Shown here piece after piece: positions 54,897 through 64,000 of a stretch of 64,000 nucleotides of DNA. The first letter of the stretch is position 1. Every line of letters starts with the position of its first letter. Position numbers and translations under genes: made by a program. The notes under the pieces are model-generated. The model made no database searches and was not told the DNA's origin. It saw nothing but the letters and a program-made list of their open reading frames with translations. Source of the DNA: Mesodorylaimus sp. YZB2_4 (lineage: Eukaryota > Nematoda > Enoplea > Dorylaimida > Dorylaimidae); the NCBI GenBank assembly GCA_030248295.1, contig JASANH010000830.1:1-64000 (forward strand), written 5' to 3'.

Positions 54897-57062
54897 TTAC
54901 ATGTGTTTATTATCGCTGAAGGTGTTTCCAAATACTAGCTGATTCTGGTATCCTGCTAACACGACATTGTGTGAGCTCAGAGTCGATATCTTTCGATAGG
55001 TGACCCTATACTTGGCTTGATCATGAGTGGACCATATGCCAGTGCTGTGGCGGAATGTGGTGAGCTGCACGGCCGAGGACGACACCGAGGGAGTGAGGGT
55101 CGGCTTGTTTCGTTGTATGCGTCTGATCATTCGAGCCAGGGTTTCTCTCATTCGCTGGGTAAGAAGGGTGTACAGAATCGGATTGGCTACAGTATTGCCG
55201 TAATACAAGTAGCCTAAAACGTGAGAGAAATTGCTAATTTTGGAACTACTGTACATGTTCAAATTTCGGTCTTAGCATACCTGACACGTAAAACAACAAT
55301 GATATCAAGCTTTGTACTTGAACATTCTGACTTTCTGACGCACCATGTACGGCCAGCAAGCGTTGCAAATGAAAAGGAAGCCAGCAAATAAAAAAGCTTG
55401 TGGTCACCGCTACTAAAAAGCCCAGATTTGCGATGTGATTACTTTACACTAGCTCCTATAACTTACTAGCCATGTTGACAGCCGACTTACGCTTGGAGAT
55501 TTCGAGGTGTCCTTGTGTGTAGGACTCGCTCAAAGCGAGAGCGCTGCGTCGAATACTGACAGCGATGCGAACGTACAGGATGGAGATCAAGAGAAGAGGA
55601 AGTAAGAAAGAGATCCAGAGACTGAAGTGAACATAAATCGTGGCCACTGCGGGTTTCGTTTCATCAAAGTAGCAATAGTCGCTGCCTGGCAATGCTACGC
55701 GGCTTACGTTTCCGTCTGCGGAAAGATCATACGTGAATTCTGTATCTCCGAACATGTGTAAGGGCTCATGCTCGAACTCCCATAGATAATTAATTTTGAT
55801 AAAGAACAGACTGGGTGAGGCGGCGAGGAAGCCCGCCACCCAGACGGACCCAACAATGTAAGCGGTGCGACGAATCGGGTTTGTGAACGATCGCGCCTTC
55901 AGAGGGTAGCAAATAGCTATGAACCGTTGTACGGAGAATGCGGCCAGGGTCAGAGCCGATATGTTGTTGGTCATCTCGCTCAGGAATGCCCGGCTTGGGC
56001 ACACGAATTTTGGATACGGATATGGGTACCATGTTGTACTGGCGTCACGCAACTCGAATGGAAGCCCTATGTAAAGAAATATATTGATGCAAAACGTATT
56101 ATGCATAGCACTAGCAAGAATAGGTACTCCTTTTGCCAGTGTAGTAGGCGTGTTTGGCCTGTGGAGAAGGTAGTGTATCTGGTTGCCTTAACTGGCCGCC
56201 AACACAGCACCACCCCCCCCCCGCCCCACCCCCACCAACCCCCCCCCCCCCCCCCCACAGAATAGAACAGGCTTGTGGCTGGTCCGTTCTCGCTTTGCTT
56301 TCAAGCGCCTCTGCCCACTTTTTGGGGAATAAGCTCTCTGTACCTAGCATTTTAAAGATTTTGACAAGCCGCATTTGTCGTAATTAGACCTACAGTGCTT
56401 GTGGCAAACGGAACAAACGATTGTACACACATTCGGCTTACGATCAGCGCTTTTCTTTTCTGAGCGTACTCTAGCGCCAGCCAGGGGGCCCCAGTATCTC
56501 AGTGGTGCAGAAGTCGATTAGGAAGCCACGTTGCGCAATAAACGTTCGCGCATCGTGTTTTTGCACACAGATCAGACTGGTGTCAGACGAACGCATGAGC
56601 AAATGAAGTTTCATTTGACAGTGGATACTCTGCCCGGAGCCGGCAGCTAAGAACGTTACCCAACCTGGCTGATGTTTCAGCCATGGAACAACTCGGAAAA
56701 CTTGGTTGGCTGCCCTGAGTTCTTGGCCACTCTAAAAGCAATACCAGACTCCTATGACAAGACGATACATGCTCAACCTTACCTAGTAGTAATAAGATCA
56801 GATCAGAGACTGCTAAACTTAGCAGGTACCATTCGGATATGGACATGCGATTGGCGTGGACCATACTGGCAACTATTACAAATGTATTGCTCGCCAAGCC
56901 GAAAAGCAAAATCAGCGAATAGACGATGACTGTTGTGATATAAACATGAAGAGGGGGCCATCGCGGTCCGAGCGTGATTTCAATCAACTTTTGTACTTCT
57001 TCGCCTCTTATCATGATCCGGGTGAAGCCAGACCCGCCAGAGTCCTCGACTAACAGCAACAT
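54897..57062 (-). CDS. Rhodopsin-type neuropeptide GPCR, neuromedin-U/PRXamide-receptor-like
   Basis: Four exons join in frame: 57062-56783, 56066-55467, 55412-55281 and 55213-54897, giving 442 residues, all with phase-1 junctions. TM1 contains LILLFGLASN, and TM2 contains LLSLAVSDLILLLLG followed by GLPFEL across the first junction. TM3 has C116 and reads SVQRFIAICYPL, where the usual E/D of the DRY box is Q140 while R141 is kept. TM4 (YIVGSVWVAGFLAASPSLF) and TM5 (WISFLLPLLLISILYVRI) follow; exon 3 gives TM6 with FFICWLPFHLQR; exon 4 gives TM7 with NPILY. GLPFEL after TM2 is typical of neuromedin-U, pyrokinin and related receptors, so a peptide ligand is likely. The subfamily is tentative. 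Intron 1 holds poly-C tracts. Confidence 0.9.
56213..56256 (+). repeat. C-rich tract in GPCR intron 1
   Basis: Several C runs, the longest 18 bases at 56239-56256, in the intron between TM2 and TM3 exons. The minus (transcribed) strand is G-rich and could form quadruplexes in the pre-mRNA. Confidence 0.9.
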
Positions 57063-58559
57063 GAATTCTTCCTCAAAAGATGTCTTTCTTTTTTACTGTC
57101 CGTCAAAACAATTATACAACGTGTATTAGCTTTGTCAGTCTGAGAAAAAAGTTTCTGCCTCTTTTGTAAAAGTCGCCGCTGGGCATGCCGGTAGTCTACA
57201 TCGCCCACTACTGTCCCTCTAATTGATGCCATTTTTCGACATTATCTCTGGACTTAGGACCACCCTGGAAGCCAGTTGCTTGAAACCACGCATTTTAACA
57301 GTCATACCACGGAGCTGCTCGACGCTGCCGCTGCCTGCCAGCTGCCCCTGCTGGTAAGAGAAGATAGAGAAATTAGTTACATCAAAATCACGAATTTTTT
57401 GCTCGAGCTGTGTCCTGCTGTCGGCGATGTTCCTCGTGCTTCATAAAGTTTCGTCATAACTTATATTTGGTGAGAGATTTTTGAAAATTCTGCATCCGGG
57501 TATCTTGAGTAAAGAGAATGCGTGTGGTGGAAGATGTCTGAAACTACAGTATGTTTCATTTAGTTGTTTTTTATGTCTCTAGATAGAATTTCATACCCAC
57601 GCTCACAATGCTATCTCGTTTATTAACTCTTTTCTCGCTGCAACATCTTTTCTTACTGCCAACTACCTCACATTCGTATCTTGAGAAGCCTTCTGATCAC
57701 TTTGCAGCATACATAAAACAGTTCAACCAGTTCTGATCACAACCTGCATGGCCGCTCATGTTGTCCGACGTCATCCCACTACGGGTCGTCGCATCATGAA
57801 TCCTTTGTACCATTGCCTAAAAATCATTGGCGTAACTGACCAAATCACTGCATACAGAAGAGAGTCGAACTGTCAATCCTCTGCACAGAAGAGGCTGGGA
57901 ACATGATTCGCCATGTGTCAGCAGGCTGTGCAAAGGGCTGTGTATAAATATCAAACTGCTGGTACATATCGCCCAGGTAGAGTCCGATGCGATGTGACGC
58001 TTTCGGACAAACTAACTGTGTGCAGTCTGCGCGGAGCCGTATTCACTTCTCTATGTTGACCCTGTCAAAAATACCATGCTTGCTAATTTAACGGATCGGA
58101 TCGAGCTGCACTTTCACCCTTATTAATCGTGTCTTCTTTGGTTTAGGCCCTACAGGTACCCATCGGCAGGATGAAAGATAAAAGTAGAACCGTACAAGTC
58201 CGAAACAGAGAGGGTGAAAACCTAGAACACAGCAGCTGTGAACTTCCAAATTTTTGCTCGGTTAACAAGCGCGCTATATCGAGACCTTTAGTGCCACTTT
58301 CAGGAAGACACAAGCAGTCGTTGCAATATTTAGCTTTTAAAACCGCTGACTTTGACGTAGATTAGACCCTGACTATCGCTGACCACGGAGGCGATTGCGC
58401 GTGAAACTTATCCAAAGTGCGCTCCATCGGTGCCCTCTATATTTCCATTTTGCATATTTCAGGTCCTGGTACATATCAGATGCAGTTGCACGTGATCGTT
58501 AAGACACTTCGAGCAGTCGTGCAAAATAAAACTAGTAAAGTTTTCAAGAATTTCTAGCG
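57063..58559. other. Upstream of the GPCR gene, no gene seen
   Basis: No supported gene. It probably includes the GPCR promoter and 5' UTR. Confidence 0.45.
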
Positions 58560-59170
58560 GTCCCATCTCAGTTCAGCCAGCGACCCGTTACGGCCGGCGC
58601 CCCGTTTGAACCAGAGTCCCCTTGGCCAGCGTCTCATTTCAGCCATTGTTTCGCTCAGGCCATTGTCCCTTTACAGCCAGTCGCGACTGGGCAAGCGTTC
58701 CTTCACAACCAGTCTGCCTGGCCAGCCAACCGTTGAGTCGAGCTTGGCAAAAGCAAAAATTGTGATATGTTCCCAGGTGCAAAGGAAAGCTCTGTGCAAA
58801 ATATTACAAGGTGTCTGGGCAACTAGCCAGCAGAGCTTTCTTTTGTAACTAGGAACAAATTGCAATTTTTGGTTTTGTCAAGTTCGACTTGATGGTTGGA
58901 GATGTTCCCTTGTTCGGCAACCATAACGGAGAACGGAAAGCTTGAATTACTGTACGAAACAGGAAAATTGTTACTGTTAACAAGTTGTCACTTATTGACT
59001 TTGTGACTTGAAGTGTCTTCCTCACTTGCCGTTTCTTTCGCAACTATCTAAACCTGGCTTGAACGAGACTGGCCGAATCGGCATTCTGGCTGAACTGGGA
59101 CTGGCTAGAAGGGGACTCTGGCTAAAAGGGGACCATGGCTGAAACAGGGAAAAACCATTCTGGCAGAAAA
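58560..59170. repeat. Foldback (imperfect palindrome) with CAGCC-type tandem units
   Basis: The left side (58560-58810) and right side (58825-59170) are imperfect inverted copies around a centre near 58815. Inner arms pair AAAGGAAAGCTCTG with CAGAGCTTTCTTTT, and CTTGGCAAAAGCAAAAATTG with CAATTTTTGGTTTTGTCAAG. Outer arms are degenerate units of about 20 bases built on TTTCAGCCA...CCCCTT and its complement. The right side carries about 140 extra bases (about 58920-59060). Confidence 0.6.
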
Positions 59171-60932
59171 TCCCTAAATGAATAGTGTATGCGTTCGAAA
59201 AGGCATGTATGTCATGAACGTGTGCAAAAGGAGTTTGGGAAAGGAAAGTGGCATTTTGATCTTGAGGCAATGACAATTAAAGTTCCTTGGCCAAGTACAA
59301 TCTTGAAAACTTGGCATGTCTATGGGTGAATGTATGCAGCAAGCAGTAAGGTGCATACCTACTCGCATCGTGTTTTGTGGTGAGCTCCAGCAAGACAAGG
59401 CTCAGATGTTCTGTTGGAAATTACAGAAAAGAAATGTTACAGGTGTAGCTGGTGTGATAGGAATCTCCAATATAACCCTTCTGTGTGCTCTGTCGCCTTT
59501 TAGCGTGGACTTGCTCACAGTCAGGACTGAAAGAAGATCGCATTGCTGGATACCAGAATTGCTATGAGAGCGAGGACGATAGCTTACTTGTCGGATTCAT
59601 TCGGTTTGTCTTGCTTGTCGGTGATCACTGTTTGACATTTCTTACTTGCCCACGGCAAGCTGCACACAGTCAGTGTTTTGCTTGCCACATTCGTCGTATT
59701 CAAGACGCAAATAGAAAGAATAGCCAGCAAAACGGTTTTTGCGATCATTGTAGCGAGCGTTGTTTGTTCTCACAGTATGACTGGTTGGCAGAACGATGAA
59801 TACCCATAGTTGTGACAGTATATATGGTACCCGCATCTAATTATGATCGCAGCTGTGATGCAAAGCTTTAAAGAGCCAACTGCGATAAGAGATATAACAC
59901 CTACGCTGTGATCTGTAAGGCTACTATCATTTCCTCAGCTTTATCACACAATCCCTGTGGAGAAACGCACTTTTTAGATTTCACTCCCGCATAAGCATCA
60001 GCTTAATTCACTTTTGAATAAATAGTGAGCAACTAAATAATGCTTCAAGATTTAAAAACCTGTTTAGGCGTGCTGCTCATCCTCTTCCTCTACACAGCAC
60101 GAGATCCTCTTCACAGCACGAATCGCTGCGTTTATTGACGCAATTTCAAGACAATTTAAGGTAAATCTTCTTTGACTGGACCAAATCGTCAGGCACTCCT
60201 TACATGTCGCGTAATATGAAAAACTTCACTTTTCTCCCTCCCGCACAACAAACTTCCCTCGTCTACTAACATTAGCCTAGCAACCCTTATCCTAGTTGGT
60301 CCAGCTATTTGCAGCATCGAGGCAACTGACAATCCTGCTAGAAGATGCTTTCCTGTGTACGATTTATGTTTCTAGCAGTTATTTTTTTTATGGGGGTTTT
60401 TGGGGCGCCATTTGAGATGTGCCTGATAGATTCTGATAATATTTCGTGCTAGCATGTGTTACGTAAGGATTTTGCATAATGAGGGTATCACATGACACGA
60501 CACTACTGACTGACTTCTTGCTTATCTGTCTAAGTTCCTATCAAAACAGCGACAAATATTTAAGAAAACATTAATAAAATGATGCTATAAAAGCTGGAGT
60601 TAAGTGGAAATTTATCTGGGAGATAAAACTACAGTACAGAGCATCTTCAATTAAAAAATTGAAACAAGGTGAAAGAAAAGATGAATGAGTTCTTCTGAGC
60701 TTCTAATAGGGGGCTGAGGGAAAATAAGGGTGCGGTGCAAGGAGTCCATACTAGTATATGACAGATATGCACCAGTGCAGCAACCCTGACCCTTTGCAGG
60801 ATCCTAGTCACTTTCACTCTTCTGTCAGCTGGTCCTTGGATCAGGACAGCAATGTCGCTTTGAAGCAGGATATGACTTTCTTGTATGCATGTACGGCGAC
60901 TCACGATCAGACACGTCTCATCTAATTGTGAA
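59171..60932. other. Intergenic, no gene seen
   Basis: No supported coding region or element. Confidence 0.45.
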
Positions 60933-61065
60933 CCTGGGACCAGTTTCACAATCAGCTGGGACATGTCCTAAAGTTAGGACGATCAAATCGCAATGATGTA
61001 AGATAGGACTTACGGTGTCCTAATATTTAAGACATGTCCTAGGCGATTGTGAAACTGGACCCAGG
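60933..61065. mobile_element. 133-bp palindromic MITE
   Basis: Ends CCTGGGACCAGTTTCACAATC (60933) and GATTGTGAAACTGGACCCAGG (61065) are near-perfect inverted repeats. Inner pairs GGGACATGTCCTAAAGTTAGGAC and GTCC...GACATGTCC extend the palindrome, so almost the whole element can fold. No ORF. The family name is not assigned. Confidence 0.7.
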
Positions 61066-61159
61066 CTCCTGCACACAAACTAACTTGTTTTATAGTAGTA
61101 CAGCTGCAATAGTTGTTGTTGACCTCTGCATACAAGCTATACTAGCGCGTTTGGTAGCA

Positions 61160-61586
61160 GCCCATAGCCGGCCAGCAGTCATGATATGATAAGCAAAATA
61201 AATAGAATAAAATATAATAAAATAAAAAAAAATAATAAAATATTAAAAAAAAAAAATAAAATAAAATAAAACGAAAAATATAAAAAGAAAAGAAAAAGAA
61301 AGAAAAGAAAAAGAAAAAGAAAAAGAAAAGAACATTTTTAAAAAGGCACTCAAAAAATTGATCAAATGGTAAACTTTACATGGTTCTCTCTCTTTTATAT
61401 GTATGTGATATTTTGTGTAATTGGTGTGCGTGTGAGATTAGGGCCATGATCGGTGCCAGGTCCAGCTGCCAACATGACTAAAAAGGACAGGAGAAAGACT
61501 TAAGATAAAAGATAAAAGATCAATAAGACCAATAATCAACCTATCTTTTGCCCATAGCCGGCCAGCAGTCATGATATGATAAGCAA
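61160..61586. repeat. 37-bp direct repeat flanking an A-rich insert
   Basis: An identical 37-bp sequence (starting GCCCATAGCCGGCC, ending GATAAGCAA) occurs at 61160-61196 and 61550-61586. Between them is an A-rich low-complexity stretch (about 61197-61340) and about 200 bases of unassigned sequence. The second copy is the tail of the SINE called below. Confidence 0.8.
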
Positions 61587-61945
61587 GGCCGTGAGGTAAG
61601 AGCTCTCACGGTAGCGTCTCTCTGCGTGTCTCCACTAGGAGCACCTCCACGCGAGGGCATCCTGGACCAGGCACCGACTTCATCGAACGATGGCGGGCGG
61701 GCTGTGAGCCCCGTCGGTGTTCGACAGCCGAGACTGTCTCCTCGTTCGGCTTCATTCTCTCCAATCGGAAGACCTCGGCGGTACCCGGTCAGTCACCCAC
61801 GGCCTGGCGTGCAAGGTCAGCGAGGGTTTATGGTTCGCAAACCGACCTCCATCACCGGGGATCGAACCCGGGACGAGTCCAGCCACTCGCTCCCAAGCAA
61901 TATGGAGAAACGAATGCCGAACCGCTGCACCACCGCGTCCGCCGA
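61550..61945 (-). mobile_element. tRNA-derived SINE
   Basis: Read on the minus strand, it starts with a tRNA-like head: an A-box-like GGTGGTGCAGCGGTTCGG at 61934-61917 and a B box GGGTTCGATCCC at 61869-61858. These are RNA polymerase III internal promoter elements. The spacing is larger than in an ordinary tRNA, and no clean cloverleaf forms. About 270 bases of unrelated body follow, then the 37-bp sequence that is also present at 61160-61196, then T/A-rich ATCTTTTATC repeats. Confidence 0.55.
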
Positions 61946-62261
61946 CATGAATGCAGTTTCATTCAGAGTTTTAGATTGCCAGGTTGTTGTCAGCTTTTGG
62001 CTTTCAAGTTTAAAGTGAGACGTTTTTTCCCAAAGGAACAAGAAAACCAATGCATCATTTAAAAAAGACGTTATTCAGGCTTTTAACGCTAAAGCATTTG
62101 GCTAAGATTACTGCTCTCAGAAAGTCTTTTGTCTTGCGATAGTGAATAAACTTTTGCATGAAAATTGAACGAGTCTCGTTGAAAACTCTGGTTTTCTGTA
62201 ATTATTTTCATGAATTGATTGCTTTTCTTTTTTCATACTCTATTAGAACATTTATCGAAAA

Positions 62262-62351
62262 ACTGGGTACGGGTACGGGTATGGGTACATTTTTTGGAAA
62301 ATTACGGGTACGGGTATGGGTACGATTTTCATACCCGTGCAGGACCCTGCG
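62262..62351 (+). repeat. Tandem GGGTAC repeat with possible hAT-type end
   Basis: Two blocks of ACGGGTACGGGTATGGGTAC are followed by TACCCGTGCAGGACCCTG, which resembles the right terminus of a hAT element with GGGTAC subterminal repeats. I did not find a matching left end in the window. Confidence 0.4.
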
Positions 62352-62457
62352 GTAGCTAATAGGCTTCACTTCCTGCAATTCTTAAAATTAGCTAGCATTA
62401 ATTAATGGTCCGAAGAACTTGGCGTCATGCTAGACAATTATTTCCCGGAGCTCTTTT

Positions 62458-62710
62458 TTAATTTTTACTAGATGGGATGGAAGGATGCGATAGGTAGAAT
62501 GAGGGTATCTGTACTATCTCTGGGTCCAGTTGGCGGATGACGAAGAACAAGAAGTCAAGAAAATATGGAGGATCGCGAAGAAAATCGATGGTGCCACCCT
62601 CGCCCTCGGCTACTTTCAAAGACAAAATGCAATGAGCCCCCATCAGTTCATCCGTTGGTGTCAGTCCAATATTTGCACCGCTGTACTCTGCCGGTTGTAG
62701 AGCATCATAC
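62458..62710 (-). CDS. Possible terminal exon of an unrecognised gene
   Basis: A frame following an acceptor-like TTTTCTAAG encodes about 83 residues to a stop at 62458. The sequence has ordinary protein composition (LTPTDELMGAHCILSLKVA, then GTIDFLRDPPYFLDFLFF and VIRQLDPE). An alternative donor, GTAAAA, lies next to the end. I recognise no family and could not link it to an upstream exon in 62711-64000. Short length means chance is not excluded. Confidence 0.3.
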
Positions 62711-64000
62711 AATGCTTAGAAAATTTGGAGTTTTTGAAAATTGCAGTCTATTCGCTTCCATGGCGAACAGAACACCGTCTAACAATTTTTGCCTGGATTA
62801 CTAGAAGCTAGTTGTGCATTTCTTGAACCTCCAAAGGCACTCATTTCAACAGGATTACTTTCAGCTTTAATTTTCTCAAAAAGCTGAAAAGCTTTCCAAA
62901 AGGCATGTGCTTCGATTAGTGAAGCTTGAAGCTGTTCATAAGATCAAACTGGGCGCTGCTGACTGACTTGGGGGAGTGGCCGAAGGCGATCGACCAGTTG
63001 AAATAGGGGTCGTAGTTGTTTTCTACTTTCTCCATTTGCCAGTTGACGGCATTAGATGGGTGACTGAAGGGATAGAAGTGGATTTAGGAACCACAGTCGT
63101 GAAACTTCTGGGCACAGACGGCTGTCGTGCATGCGTTTGCGGCAATAACAACATAGTTTGAAAAGTTTAAAGCCTATTGTTTTATTATCAGTGCCCAAAC
63201 AATTCTGGCAGAGTCCTGGGATCTGGGCCTGCAAATCGCCGGCTATTTTTGCTTTGACAGTTGGTGGAGAAAATAGTCAAGAAGTTGAAATTGGAAATTT
63301 GATATCAAAACTGGGAGTCTGGTATGGACTTTAAGCACGTTTTGCTAACATGTACCGCAGCGGATTTGTGGCAGAAATAAATTGGGACCTGACTTTTCTC
63401 TTGCATGTGTAGTAGGCTTGGATATAATCAGCACCCACCAGTGCGCTTGTTCAGAGAACTGGTCGCTCTCCGGGGTCAGGGCCAGACTCGAAGGCCCAGA
63501 GCTCGCTCGAGGCCGAGTGACTTTTGGTTTGCAGGTATTGGGCGGTAGCTGGTGTCGAGCTCGTGGTCTGATTTGCATTAGTTGGTCTATTTCTTGGCTC
63601 CACAGACCCAACTACGGCGGTTAGAACAAAGACCAGTTCTTATCGTTAGACGTTGAAGGTGAACTTAAAACCGGTTTTCACAAGGAAAAGATGCACACGG
63701 CTAACCTGTTTCCACACGGACCAGCTAAGGGTAATTTGGTAGGTAATTTGGGTCCTGGACCATTAGAGCCTTCTTCACGATCGCCACGTGCGGCTGCTCT
63801 CTGAATTGTGAGTCTACAAGGCCCGCCTTTATGGTTGACAAATAAATTGTATACTCGAGGTGTCGTGGACTGCGAAGGCTCGACCTTTCCGATTTTTTTT
63901 CCCTGGCCGAGACTGGAACAGATCAGCAGTCTTCATCTATTAGAGTACTGTACGTGCTAGCTAAGATGGCTTGTCTCCATCCCATCTATAAGTCGTCTAA
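62711..64000. other. Right end of the window, no gene seen
   Basis: No supported coding region. It might contain the rest of the gene to which the exon at 62458-62710 belongs, but no joining exon was found. Confidence 0.4.

Noticed and set aside
1..64000. CRISPR arrays, bacterial operons or rRNA genes
   Set aside because: No regularly spaced repeats, no ribosome-binding-site-led gene clusters and no rRNA sequence seen; the genes are intron-bearing eukaryotic ones.

Overview
The window is eukaryotic nuclear DNA, most likely from a nematode. The deciding gene is a textbook nematode cuticle collagen (minus strand, 19581-20541): N-terminal cuticle-collagen segment, Gly-X-Y blocks, paired-cysteine clusters and a short intron. 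The other host genes carry GT-AG introns of tens of bases up to about 2 kb and are widely spaced. I cannot name the species.

Layout. 1-11519: most of a Ty3/gypsy LTR retrotransposon. One reading frame carries Gag, CCHC knuckle, protease, RT, RNase H, dUTPase and integrase. A single TAA breaks it inside the integrase, and it resumes in the same frame to a long tail that ends in a PWWP-like domain. A probable long 3' LTR follows. 11590-18092: a 6.5-kb inverted repeat with arms of about 2.6 kb around a 1.3-kb spacer. Each arm holds one copy of a two-exon gene for a secreted peptide precursor with an allatostatin-C-like C-x6-C-F motif. 19581-20541: cuticle collagen. 21510-22830: a probable hAT-type non-autonomous element. 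25378-26343 and 30004-31287: two paralogous C2H2 zinc-finger genes. 34532-42038: a complete eight-exon C1-tetrahydrofolate synthase gene with a hAT-type element in intron 1. 43137-46942: a two-exon gene for a fused ATP-grasp / PLP-barrel decarboxylase. 54897-57062: a four-exon neuropeptide GPCR. 57063-64000: mostly repeats (a foldback, a small MITE, a tRNA-derived SINE) plus one possible exon.

All single-copy host genes recognised here lie on the minus strand; only the retrotransposon and the left peptide gene are on plus. Function is mixed (cuticle, transcription, one-carbon metabolism, an unassigned amine or peptide pathway, neuropeptide signalling) and I see no operon. The strongest leads are the retrotransposon with its own chromatin-reader-like domain and dUTPase, the palindromic duplication of a cyclic-neuropeptide gene, and the ATP-grasp/decarboxylase fusion, whose domain pairing and near lack of introns suggest a possible bacterial origin.

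Exon joins were worked out by eye from splice sites, frame and family knowledge. No alignment or database search was run.
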